Below are positions 43,175 through 55,061 of a stretch of 64,000 nucleotides of DNA, piece after piece. A program made the position numbers and the translations under genes. The DNA is from Sacculina carcini (taxonomy: Eukaryota > Arthropoda > Thecostraca > Sacculinidae), in assembly GCA_916048095.2 (NCBI GenBank), contig OU696570.1:5509518-5573517 (forward strand). The letters run 5' to 3'. Numbering within the stretch: position 1 is the first letter of the stretch; each line of letters begins with the position of its first letter. The notes under the pieces were generated by a model. It searched no databases, was not told where the DNA came from, and saw nothing but the letters and a program-made list of their open reading frames with translations.

Positions 43175-43185
43175 TTCCTTTCTTT
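43154..43185 (+). other. Perfect 13-bp hairpin at the stop codon of element G ORF2
   Basis: AAAGAAAGGAATC (43154-43166), loop CGAGAT, GATTCCTTTCTTT (43173-43185). The TGA stop lies at the loop/stem border. It may mark the 3' end of G or a fold in its RNA. Confidence 0.85.
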
Positions 43186-46100
43186 TCAGCTTCACTCGTA
43201 GCTGTGAAACCGCCTCAGTTCAGCCCAGAATTAGTGAGTGGGTGAATCGCGATCATGGACGCGCAATTCCATCTAGCGCTATTACGGCGGAAGATACGCG
43301 ATATCTTAACGCGGTCGCAGCACTTCCACCGAAGTCTCTGCGCGATCGAGCCAAGAGGTGAGGGACAGCCACAATTACACCGAACTGAAGAAGGCGTTCC
43401 AGGGGCTGTTCACCAGAAGCAAGGCTGAGCGATTTGAGGAAATCCTCACACAGTTCTCACTTGCAGGTCGACCATCAGAGGCATTATCCGAGCTCCGGAG
43501 GACTGCAGCCAGTGTGGGTGCCGGCGAGGACCTGGTCCGGCATGAATTCCTCAAGTCGCTTCCTGCAACAATCACCACAGCCCTGGCGGCTCAGCAGGAC
43601 CTGTCGCTCGACCAGTTGGGGTCCTTGGCTGATGAACTTGTGCCGCTAATGAGTACATCATGTCTGTCGGTGGGTGTCCAGCGCTCAACAGATCATCAAC
43701 TGCCGCGAGCCAGTCAGTATCAACAACAGCAAAATCACACCAGTCGCACCTCTCTGCCAATCGGACTGCGTCCAATTCACCAAACCCAGAGGCCACAGGT
43801 ATGTCGGGTCCATATTTATTATGATTAATCGGCCCGGACCTGCTAGCCGTGGTATCGGTTGCCGTCAAAACAGTCTGGCCATCAAATTCAGCCATCATCC
43901 CTAGCAGCCTTTCCGGCGCGACCGTCGGAAAACTAGAGAGGCAAGTCTTGGTCCAAGCGACACCAGGCCTGCCACTTCTAAAAGTCGCAGCCAAGGTGTG
44001 TCTTGCCACAATCTCTTTTATAGTGGATGCGGGAGCTGGCGTGTCAATTTTGCCTCCTCGAATAGTCAAGTGGGGAATACAGTCTACCACAGAAAAGCTT
44101 TCATCGGCAAGCGGTGCAGCCATTACTGTGCAAGGTGAGGTCTACATTAAAATCGCCATAAAGGGTCTCAGGCGCAGTTCAACATGGACTTTCGTGATTG
44201 CTGATGTCACATAACCACTACTCGGCGATGATATTTTGTACCATTTCAAACTTGTAGTTGATTGCGGAACAAGTGCGTACATAATTCATTAACACTGTTG
44301 CGTGTACCAGCGGGGGTTTGTGCGTCCTTCTCTTCTTGTCTCGTGGTCAACGACGCAAAGGGAGTAGTGGAGCCCGCCCGCCAGCTGATCATGGATTTCC
44401 CCGAGATGACTACACCCAAACAGTGAAGTGCCGGCGGCAGCAAGTCGGTGATGCACAACATCGACACTGGCAGCTTGTCTCCAGTGAAGGCCGCTCGCAG
44501 ACCTTTCACACCCGAGAAACAGACATCAATCAACGCCGATATTGACTCCCTGTTGAGAGTCGGTGTGGTCAGACCATCAGACTTTGCTTGGTCGTCACCA
44601 GTGCACCTGGTTGTCAAGGAATCTGGCGGCTGGCGACTCACAGGTGACTTCAGAGCTTTAAGCGCCCAAACAAAAAGCGACAACTACCCTATACCGCACA
44701 TACATGACTGTTCAATCAAACTTAGCCGAAAAACTGTCTTCTCAAAACTGGATGTATTGCGGGCATATCACCAAGTACCTGTAGCGCAGCAAGAGATCCC
44801 GAAAACGGCCATTATAACTCCGGCGGGGTTGTATGAGTATTTGTACATGCTCTTTGGCTTACGCAATGCTCCATCTACCTTTCAACGCTATATGGACGAA
44901 ATTTTCCGAAAATGGAATGTGTTTTTGTCTATATTGATGATATTTTATTCTTTTCGGACAACATGGAAAACACAAGCAGCATCTTTGTCTCGTCTTTTAA
45001 ACTCTCCTAAAGAAGTGGTTGCGCATCAAAATGGAGAAGTGAGTGTTCGCAGCATAAAAAGTGGACTTTCTGGGCTACATCATCTCTGCATAAAGCATCG
45101 CTCCTGCGACAAGCAAAGTCCGAGTACTGGTGGATCAGCCACCCCCGTCTTCATCAGCCGAGTTGAGACGATTTCTGGGAACCACCGGCTTCTACAGAAG
45201 AATGGTCAAGTTTTACGCCACTGTCGTTCAGCCGCTCACTGAGCGCATCCGCGTTGAGCCAAGCAACAAGAATATGCAGCTCAACGAAGAGGAGTTTGCA
45301 GCTGTCAAAAAGTGCAAACAAGAGCTGGTGTCATCAAGAGTGCTGAGTCATCTACTTCCGGCGTGCACAACTTACCAGCTGGTCACTGACAGCTCACAAG
45401 TTGCCATCGGTGCTGCCATTCACCAAATGGTGAACGGCGAGCCTGTGCTGTGGTAACTTTTTTCCAGGAAGCTATCAGAAAAGAAAAGTGCAGTGCAGAA
45501 AAGATACTCTACTTTCGACAGATGGCTGATGGATGCCTTCCTGTCCGTCGTCCATTTCAAGCATCTGATCGAAGGCCAAGAGGTCGTGCTGTTCACCGAT
45601 CATCTACCGTTGGTTGGCGCTTTTCGCAGTACGAAGTCAGCCAAACTAGATAAACAGCAACGCCACTTGTCCGTGCCCACCGAGTACGTTTCCGATGTAA
45701 CATACATCAGACTAGCCGGAAACATTGTGGCGGACTGCTTGTCTCGACCAGTAGCCAGCGTTAGAGTAGACGTGTGGGACCTGCCCTGGATAGCGGCAGC
45801 CCAAGCTAAAGATGATGACCTCAAGCAATTGATGTCCAAATTGAAGCCTTACAAAATCAGCGGCGAACATGAGCTGTATTGCGAAGTTTCCAGTATTCAC
45901 CCACGGCCGTTCGTACCACTCAATTTCCACAAGAGTATTTACGCCAACTTGCACAATCTGTCACACCCAGGCGTGCAGAGAACTGTGAAGCTTGTTAAAG
46001 AGAGGTATTTCTGGCCATCACTGGAAGGCGACGTGAAAGAGTGGGCGAACACATGTTTGGCATGTCAACAGGCCAAAATCAGTCGTCACAACAAACCGCC

Positions 46101-47115
46101 TATTACTCCGCTCACTGCTGCATCTGGTCGATTTGAAACAGGGCACATGGACATTGTCGGCGCTCTGCCACCTCAGTGAATGTTCGGACATCCGTTCGCG
46201 AATCCACTGCGGTATGTGCTGGCATGTGTCGACAGAGCAACCAGGTGGATTGAAGCCGTACCCCTCTCTGAGTTAACTGCAGAATATGTCGCTCGCGCAC
46301 TCATCAACACATGGTTGTCTCGTTTTGGTGTACCTGTCTACGTTATCACAGACAGAGGAAAGCAGTTCGAAGTAGATCTTTTCCGCTACCTCGCCGAGAC
46401 CATCGGTCTTCACCGACTGCACACGGCAGCATATAGGCCGTGCTGCAACGGGTTCGTTGAACGACGACGCCGTGTGATCAAGTCGTCAATAATGACCCGT
46501 AAACAAGAATAGTTGCCTGCACTGCCTGTCGTACTGCTCGGAGTCCGCATGCTTCCATCGAAAACCGGCATAACCCCGTTCAGCGCGGTCATTGGCAGTG
46601 AGATAATGTTTCCGCGCATCGCCATCGATCGCGACAGTAGCAGCGACGAACAACACCAGTTCTTGAGAGAAGTGGCAAAATACATGGCCGAAGTGGACTT
46701 CCGAGTGCTCTCCGAAGTTTCATCTCACTGCAACCCCTCAAAGTATGATCCTGCTGGCCTCGAGCGGTGCTATCATGTGTGAGTACGCGTAGATTGAGTG
46801 CGCCATGCTCTCCAAGCGCCTTACAAGGGACCGTTCCGAGTTCTGCGGCGCAGCCCTAACGTGTTCACGATTGAACTGCCGTCTAGAGCGACTGAAAAAG
46901 TATCTGTTGCCCGGCTCAAGCCGGCCTTCAAACCGTTTCAGTCTTCTACCACGCCACAGCAGCACAGCCACATCAGCAATCAGACAGTGTTTGTACAGCG
47001 TCCCTGCACAGACGACACTTCACAGGGAAATCCATAAGTGAGCGAAACATACATCAAAACGCGCGCGGGACGAACTGTGCGGATTAAACCAAAACCAGAT
47101 TATATTTACTTTTGA
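43177..47115 (+). mobile_element. CsRn1-like Gypsy element F (fossil)
   Basis: + strand parts: gag from about 43187 (VAVKPPQFSPELV, DAQFHLALLRRKI, FLKSLPATITTALAAQQ) to 43830; a protease-like region near 43980-44214; RT from about 44480 (FAWSSPVHLVVKESGGWRLT, YHQVPVAQQ, LFGLRNAPSTFQ); RNase H near 45350-45660; integrase with zinc finger (LSHPGVQRTV ... CLACQ) and core (HMDIVGA, TDRGKQF, GFVERRRR) from 45950 to 46500; and a tail ending TRAGRTVRIKP near 47090. Gag and pol match the CsRn1/Kabuki branch known from flukes and insects. No LTR pair was resolved. Broken, at least half a dozen breaks; old. Confidence 0.85.
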
Positions 47116-48127
47116 AAAATATGTACAATTGTTTCTGAAAAAATATTTGTATTGTATTCTGCAGTATACGATATCGTACGTATACATTGTGCTCATATAT
47201 ATATATATATATATACATATATTATTTTCCGTGTGTTTGTTCTAAATATGCGAGAACATTGTACGATATTTCTCTGTGCCCATTGACAGGGCTATCCTGG
47301 TGGGTATTGTGTTGTATCTATACTATATATACTGTGTTACATGCTCAGTTTGTTGTGATAGTGTTGCGATGTATACCCTTCATATTCAGATATACAGGGT
47401 CTTATGAGTGTCAAGATCAATGCTACACATTAACTGCTGGCTACAGCGCAAAGCACCATATAGCGCACCTGAGTAGCTCCGCCCTCCGCAAGGGGAGTGA
47501 CTGTGGCGTATCATCCAGATGAGCTTGGTGAAAGCCTGGTTCCTCCACAAGAATATTCGTTAGGAATCAGGAAAAGCTATTTGTCCTCAGCTTCACGCGC
47601 GAGGTGGTGGTCTCGTATATGAAGGCCACCAATGGCAAGGACTCAATCATCTCAAGCGCGGAGATCGCTTCTCTCGCTGGACTGGCAGAGCGGCCTCCTC
47701 TGGTCTCCAGCTCCGACGTTGTCAGCTATATTCGCCTCGTGCGTGAACAGCAACGGCGATATCAGGGATCCGGTTGCAAGTCGAGCTCGCTGTCCTAATA
47801 CGGAAATTGTGCCAACAGTACGCTGTGCAGGTAGTGCTTCAATTCCTATCATACGACATAAATAATTACCGGCAGGCAGCTCGAAACAGTCCATTTCTTG
47901 TTCCCTTACGGACCAATTCGTCTTGGATTGAAACTATTGTATGTACCCGGAGGCAGTGGCAGCGCCAATAATTATCCGGTATGAGACTGAGGGGGCTAAG
48001 GAAAAGTATGCGGGGACTTGGGAAAGCATAAAACATGAAACAACTCTCGAAATATTCATGGTCAGGATTTTCGGTGTGCTCGGGGGATTTTTACATTTGG
48101 TTTGGTAAATTTTTGGGGAATTATAAC
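47116..48127. other. Non-coding stretch with (TA)n and an unplaced short frame
   Basis: (TA)n at about 47195-47218. A + frame at 47604-47798 (64 residues, KDSIISSAEIASLAGLAERP) has a protein-like composition but no recognised family, and stops follow quickly. It could be a decayed exon or element relic. Confidence 0.35.
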
Positions 48128-48275
48128 TAGGGATGTCAAAAAAGTAACCTAAAAATCAGAAAAATGTAATTTTATTTTCTAGAAAAATTAACCCAAAAAG
48201 TAACCTAAAAATAAGAAAAAGTAACTTTTTTTTCGAGAAAAAGTAACCTAAAAAGGTAACCTAAAATATATATAG

Positions 48276-48327
<52 letters not shown>

Positions 48328-49510
48328 TGAATATAAATATATAAATATATAAAAATATATGATTTAATGTTATTATCACTTTTGTATCTCCTTATCACAT
48401 GTTTATCGAGCCTTTGCTGATTAGCGCGCTATATTAAATACACGGTTTTCGTTGTTTGTTTGTGAACTTAAAAAAATAACCTAATAACCTATAGAAAGTA
48501 ACCTAAAAATAACCTAACCTTCGTAAAAATAACCTCCTTCAAAAAAGGTCAATTTCTGTTTGCAGTTCTGAAGGGAGAAAATACACCAGTCCTTTTCTTC
48601 TATCCTCTTTCCGAGTGGGTACTATTTTTCCACCCTATTTTCACAACAAACCACCAAAAATGACTTAATATTATTCGGCTAATTTCGCAAAAGGAGCATA
48701 ACCATCAAAATGCAATTTAAAGTGGAAAGCTAATGCAAAATTGAAATACACCAATTGCCAATGTAAATATTTTTAGTAATGGTTGCAATAATGTTCTTTA
48801 TATTGGTCTCTATCTCACGCCCTGAAAATCACGTGCTAATTCCTGTTCAAAGTATATGCGTAATGTCAAGTGCTACAGTGCAGTATCGGGTATAGAGAGC
48901 TCACACATCTTACTATATCACGCTCCAAACATCTCACAACACCCTCCGGTTCGTGGACATTTCCTAAAATAGAATGACGCTATCCTGCGTACCCGAAAAC
49001 GTATAAATATCGAGTAGCACAGATATTAAGGTGAATATCAATTGCTAAATCCTAACAGCAGAAATTTTTACATTTCTTGATCTTCAGACCTAATATTCCA
49101 TCTCTTTTCCCATTTAATCCTTATATATTCCGTTTTTGTGCCTCTTATCTGCAAAAATTCATCACACTTTGTGGTAAACTCACCTAATAACAAGAAAAAA
49201 TACTAAAGTTAACCTAATGATATAAAATAACCTAAAAGCAAAAAAAAATAACCTAACGATGAAATTTAAATTTTATTTTATATTTGATGTATTTATCACA
49301 ATCACAAAAACAGTTGCAGAAATGATATTTTCAGGGTGTAAGGAAGAATCCTGTCTCAACCACTGAATTAATTTATAATAATTCTAAATCATGCAACTAG
49401 GAACAATTGTGAAGTAAATAAAAGAAAAAGTCGTGGTTTCATTTTTTGGTCAACCAAAACAAAAGTAGATCATTACAGATCAAATTATTAAAAAATGAAT
49501 AACCAAAAAT

Positions 49511-49754
49511 TGTTGTATGTATTAGCATTATGATATTTACTTATTGTGTGCATTTGTATGAATGAAAGAGTCTTGCGTATGAAGCCACGTTATATATAAT
49601 TAAGCTGTAGAATTGTGTATTGCGTATTGACTAATGTTTGATGTTGCCATGGGAACGGATGAGGGAATGTTGAATTCTCACAATGTGCGTGGTTGTTGTT
49701 GTTCGGAGTGGAAATCATACCGACGTGTTTTGTGAATACATATTTTTCCTTACA
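49511..49754 (+). repeat. 5' LTR of element D
   Basis: 244 bp, TGTTGTATG to CCTTACA. Confidence 0.95.
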
Positions 49755-49766
49755 AGCTATTTCGGC
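49755..49766 (+). other. Putative primer-binding site of element D, complementary to the 5' end of tRNA-Phe
   Basis: AGCTATTTCGGC abuts the LTR end and lies 3 nt before the gag ATG (49770). It is identical to the sites of B and E1. Confidence 0.7.
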
Positions 49767-49769
49767 AAT

Positions 49770-50516
49770 ATGGCTAATGTTAAGTTGACAGAAGTTGTGC
49801 GGACGTTTGATGGCTCCAGCAATGTGAATGACTGGCTGGACAAATTTGATTTGATCGTCCAATTGAGAGGCGTGGAAAACCCTGAAACAGTGTTACCGAT
49901 GTTTCTCGAGGGTAGCGCACTTTCCGTGTATACTGAGCTCAGTGCGCAGCAAAAACAGGATATTCATCAGATCAAGTCGGCGTTGCTGAACGCGTATTCA
50001 GTGAATCCCTTCAAGGCGTATGAACAATTCTCGCAGCGAGTTTAGCGAGACGAGCCTGTGGATGTATACATGGCAGAGTTGCGCCAGTTGGCTCGCCTTG
50101 CCGGCATAGCCAACAACATACTGCTGCTGCGTGCATTTGTGGTCGGTTTGCCGTCGGCGGTGTCGCGAGAACTCAGAGCGACAGCTGGCATTGAAAGCAT
50201 GAATTTGTCTTCTGTTGTGGAGCGCACGAGAGCCCTCATGTCGGAGCTCCACGAGAATCAATCAGCAGCAGTTGCTGTCATTGGACCAAGGAATGGACCT
50301 GCACCCAGGCAGAGTGTTCAGTGTTTGGAACGCCGCGGCACGCACGTTGCACGATTCTGTCCGAGAATGCCAAATCGGAACAACAACAACAAATCCAACA
50401 ACAGACTTTGTTGGATTTGTGGCGAGCCAACCCATTTGGCTAGAGAGTGTCCATGCAGGCCGGGAAACGCCAAGGGAGAAGTTTCTGCGCCGGAAATTTC
50501 TCCAAGTTCTCATTAA
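49770..50516 (+). pseudogene. gag of Gypsy element D
   Basis: The ATG just after the primer site starts a Gag of the B/C/E1 lineage (VVRTFDGSSNVNDWLDKF, then RQLARLAGI, FVVGLPSAVSRELRA), with a terminal CCHC knuckle CWICGEPTHLAREC near 50410-50450. The pol frame starts before the gag frame ends. Fossil. Confidence 0.8.
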
Positions 50517-53326
50517 TGGCGCTTCCAATTGTAGATGGTTTTATTGGTGGTCGCCCCGGTAGGATTCTCATTGATACTGGATGCACACAGTCATTAGTTG
50601 GTTCATGGGTGCTACCATATTATTCGTTGAGTAAGGGCGTCGTGATGGGAGTTGATGGAAAAGAAGTGGATACGTTAGGCACTGTGAATCTTTGTCTAAG
50701 CGTGAATGGTGTCTCACAGAAGGTGAAGTGCATAGTGATTGGAAAGTTGCTTCAAGGTGTGGATGCAATAGCTGGGTTGAACTTCATTCAGTTGGTCGGT
50801 GGATTTGCGTGGAAAGACGGGGTAGTATCATTTAACAACACCAACGTGGACGAACTAACGGCCGGACTTTCCGGTGAACCAGCAATTGAACGCACGCAAT
50901 GTGCAGCAAACGTCGTGACCCCAAGAAAACTTTCGATCAATGACCCTGATTTTGTCGCTGATTTTGATGGATCATCATGGGTTGTCAAATGGTGTTGGAA
51001 GGATGGCGAGAGACCTGATTTAATGAATAAGATCGATTGCTATCAAAGTAACAGAACCAACGAAGTCAAGGCGCAATGGTAAGAGGAATTGTTTTCATGG
51101 ATTGACAAGGGGTGGCTCAAGAGATGTGAAAACCAGAACGACAGAAGAGGAATAATACCTTTGATGACAGTTGTGCAGGTAAATAAAAATAAGGTGCGAC
51201 CTGTTCTAGACTACCGAGAGTTAAATCGGTCAGTGGAGAGTCATCCAGGTGCTGATGTTGCGGTGTGTACGGAAACACTGAGAAATTGGAGACGCATGTC
51301 GAGAAACTTGAAAATTGTTGATTTGAAGTCTGCATATTTGCAGATACAGGTTGACAGGCGGTTGTGGCCGTATCAACGAGTGATTTTCAGAGGTGTTGTT
51401 TATTATCTTACCAGGCTCGGGTTCGGTCTAAGCTCGGCACCGAAAATTATGACAGCAATTGTGAAGAAAGTTTTGGAGCAAGATGCGCGTGTGAAATCTG
51501 GTACTGATTGTTACATTGATGATGTAATAGTAAATGAAGACATTGTATCAGCGGAAACAGTGACCAAACATTTAGCCCAGTACGGACTCGAGGCGAAAGC
51601 TCCGGAGTCATTGGATGGAGGACGTGTCCTGGGTCTGAAGGTGGCGCGTAGGGGAGGAAAAGTGTGTTTCAGTCGAGGAAACGTGCTTCCGACTGAGGAT
51701 GAAATAAAAATGAAAATGACCCGTAGAGAGATGTTTTCAATCTGTGGCAGAATTGTGGGTCATTACCCTGTATGTGGATGGCTTCGAGTGGCGAGTAGTT
51801 ATATTAAGCGGTCAAGCGAGGGACAACGATGGGAAGATGAGGTAGGAAGCACAGCCGTAGGAATGCTCAAAGAAATGCTGACGCGAATTGCTCGAGAAGA
51901 TCCTGTGAGAGGGACTTTTTATGTGTCATCGACACCAAAAGGCAGTGTGTGGTGCGATGCGAGTAGCTTAGCTGTCGGTGCTGCTGTAGAAATTTGTGGC
52001 CAAATAGTGGAGGATGCAGCTTGGCTCCGGAAGTCGGATGATTGTCAGCATATAAACCTTGCTGAATTAGATGCTGTACTGAAAGGCATCAACCTGGCTC
52101 TAAAGTGGGACTTGAAAGTGATTGAAGTGTATACTGATTCTGCCACTGTTTTGAGATGGGTACGCTCGACTCTGGAAGGTGATAGAAGAATAAAGGTGAC
52201 GGGAATGTCAGATATACTTGTGAAACGACGACTGTCAGTTTTGAAAGAACTCGTTGATGAGTTGAAACTGAGTATTTCTTTGACACTGGTTCCATCGGAG
52301 AAAAACAAAGCTGATGTATTAACACGCGTTCCGAAGACTTGGATGAGGGCAAATACAGTGGCTGCTGTAATAGCGCCAGTCGTCGACATTGAAAGACTGC
52401 ACTCGGACCACCATTTTGGTACTGAGAGAACACTGTATTTGGCGAGATTGGTGGACCCTTCGGTGCGAAGAGAAAGTGTGGAAGCTGTTGTGAAGCGGTG
52501 TAGAGTCTGTAAGATGGTAGACCCAGCTCCTGTGCGTCACGAGCCCGGTGAACTTAGTGTTCGTGAAAATTGGACACGCTTAGCGTTGGATGTGACGCAC
52601 TATCGTGGACAGTCATATCTAACACTAATTGATTGTGGTCCAAGTCGCTTTGCGATATGGCGTGAAGTGGCCTCTGAAAACGCCAAAGATATATGTCGGC
52701 ATCTGACGCAAATACTCCTAGAGAGAGGGCCACCGGAAGAATTTCTTATGGACAACAGTCGTGCGTTTCGATCTTACGAGGTTGCAGAATTGTGCAAGGC
52801 ATATAATATACTTCAGCATTACAGGGCGGCCTATAGACCATCAGGGAACGGTATTGCAGAACGTATGCACCGCACAATCAAGGTGATGGCATCAAGATCC
52901 AGAGACAGTCCACTGAAGATGGTATTCTGGTACAATCTGGCGGCAAAGGAGAATGCCAATGGCAGTACAGCACCATCGGAAGCGATATTCAATTACCACT
53001 GGAGGCATCCTGCTGCCAAAACAACACAGATGCGTGACACCACCAATTCGCGATACAAGTTAGGAGATACGGTGGTGGTGAAACCGAGCGACAGACGATG
53101 CACGTCCAGGTGGACAGAGGGGAAAGTCACTGGTGTACGTTCGGAAAATATAGTGGATGTTGACGGTGTTCCGAGACACGTCCTTGATATCCGTCGATTG
53201 TTCATTGAAGATGATTCAGAAGACGACCGGTCAGCCGTTGAATCAGAGGGCAATACAGTGGAAGTTCCGAGAAGATCACAGCGTAACAGACGGCCACCAG
53301 TGTGGATGGCCGACTATGTCAGATGA
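50447..53326 (+). pseudogene. pol region of Gypsy element D
   Basis: Protease, RT, RNase H and integrase in Ty3/Gypsy order. A 745-residue stretch from 51089 covers RT to integrase and ends with a basic tail (SQRNRRPPVWMADYVR). The catalytic blocks listed for the element are all recognisable. Closest to the pol of element C, with which it shares the same RNase H block (HIN-AELDAV). Confidence 0.88.
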
Positions 53327-53345
53327 TGAGGACATCACGGGGAAG

Positions 53346-53589
53346 TGTTGTATGTATTAGCATTATGATATTTACTTATTGTGTGCATTTGTATGAATGA
53401 AAGAGTCTTGCGTATGAAGCCACGTTATATATAATTAAGCTGTAGAATTGTGTATTGCGTATTGACTAATGTTTGATGTTGCCATGGGAACGGATGAGGG
53501 AATGTTGAATTCTCACAATGTGCGTGGTTGTTGTTGTTCGGCGTGGAAATCATACCGACGTGTTTTGTGAATACATATTTTTCCTTACA
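53346..53589 (+). repeat. 3' LTR of element D
   Basis: 244 bp, one difference from the 5' LTR. Confidence 0.95.
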
Positions 53590-53785
53590 AAAAATAAAAA
53601 TACAAGCTTCAAGCTTCAATCAAAAATCCAATAAAATTAAGGAGATGATGAACCGAGGAAATAAACCGAGCCAAGTACACGTGATATTGTCACAATTAAC
53701 TATCAGCATTGGTGCTATCAGCTATCATTACCATCGACATTGTCAACATTGTCACCATCAACCAGATCACTGAGTCACTAATCAG

Positions 53786-55050
53786 TAGGGCTGCCAAAAG
53801 TTAATAAAGTTACTTTTTCACCTAAAGGTCACTTTTTCATAAGCTACCTAAAACTGCATGAAAAAGTTGTGTACGATAATTATTTAAAAAGTTATTAGGT
53901 TACCAAAAGTTACTTTTTCATCGTTAGGTTACTTTTTTTGCTTTTAGGTTACTTTTTTATCGTCAGGTTACCTTTTGTTACTTTTCTGGTTATTAGGTAA
54001 GTTTACCACGAAGTTTGGTGACTTTTTGCAGATAAGAGGCACAAAAACTGTATATATGAGGATAAAATAGGAAAAGAGATGGAATATAAGGTCTGAAGAT
54101 CAAGAAATGTCAAAGTTGCTGCTGTTAGGATTTAGCAATTGATATGCACCTTAATATCTGTGCTACTCGATATTTATACGTTTTTCGGTACACAGGATAG
54201 CGTCATTCCATTTTAGGAAATGTCCACGAACCGAAGGGTGTCGTGAGATGTATGGAGCGTGGTATAGTACGATGTGTGAGCTCTCTATACCAGATACTGC
54301 ACTGTAGCACTTGACAGTACGCATTTACTTGAACAGGAATTAACACGTGATTTTCAGGGCGTGATATAGCGCCATTTTCCAACGTTTGACATTTATAAGA
54401 CAGTGAGCACAGGCTGCTACATATGCTTGTAGTGTTTAGGCTCACACTAAAATGCAAGCTGTAGTACGTTCTATTTGATAACAAGTTTCATTGAAAGAAT
54501 ATAAAGAACATTATTGCGACCATTACTAAAAATAATTACATTAGCAAGTAGTGTATTTTGCATTTGTATTAGCTTTCCACTTTAAATTGCATTTTGATGG
54601 TTATGCTCCTTTTTGCGATGTTAGCCGAATAATATTAAGAGAATTTTGGTGGTTTGTTGTAAAAATGGTACCAGATCGGAGAGAGGATAGAAAAATAGTA
54701 CCAACTCGGAAAGAGGATAGAAAAGAAGGACTGGTGTATTTTCTTCCTTCAGAACTGCAAACAGAAGTTGACCTTTTTTGAAGGTTATTTTTACGAAGGT
54801 TAGGTTATTTTAGGTTACTTTTTATAGGTTATTAGGTTACTTTTTATGTTCACAAACAAACAACAAACAAACCGTGTATTTGATATAGCGCACTAATCAG
54901 CAAAGGCGTGATAAACATGTGATAAAGCGATGCAAAAGTAATAATAACATTACAACTCATAGGTTATTTTAGGTTTCTTTTTTAGGTTACTTTTTCTCGA
55001 AAATAAAGTTACTTTTTTCTGGTTTTTAGGTTACTTTTTTGACAGCCCTA
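53786..55050 (+). mobile_element. hAT-like non-autonomous element, copy 1 (whole); 8-bp target duplication CTAATCAG
   Basis: 1265 bp. It begins TAGGGCTGCCAAAA and ends TTTTTTGACAGCCCTA (terminal inverted repeats). CTAATCAG flanks both sides (53778-53785 and 55051-55058), exact over 8 bp. Both ends are rich in the word AGGTTACTTTTT, alternating in direct copies, likely subterminal transposase sites. There is no transposase frame. It lies in the 3' UTR of LINE-3, which itself sits inside another copy of the same family. Confidence 0.93.
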
Positions 55051-55061
55051 CTAATCAGTAA

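Larger units (their letters stand above)
49511..53589 (+). mobile_element. Ty3/Gypsy element D, very young (fossil)
   Basis: 4079 bp, with LTRs of 244 bp at 49511-49754 and 53346-53589 that differ at about one position, so insertion was very recent. Parts: primer site 49755-49766; gag from 49770 to 50516; pol with protease (ILIDTGCTQSLVG), RT (DLKSAYLQIQVD, YIDDVIVNED), RNase H (VWCDASSLAVG, HINLAELDAVLKG) and integrase (LDVTHYRGQS, FLMDNSRAF, GIAERMHRTIK) to 53326; and a purine-rich tract before the 3' LTR (CACGGGGAAG). It sits in the 3' UTR of LINE-3; the flanks are A-rich (AAAAT/AAAAA). Same lineage as C. It is largely open, with about two breaks. Confidence 0.93.

Noticed and set aside
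54551-54781. Possible hAT transposase fragment in hAT copy 1
   Set aside because: No transposase motifs; the charged repeats reflect short DNA repeats, and the element appears non-coding.
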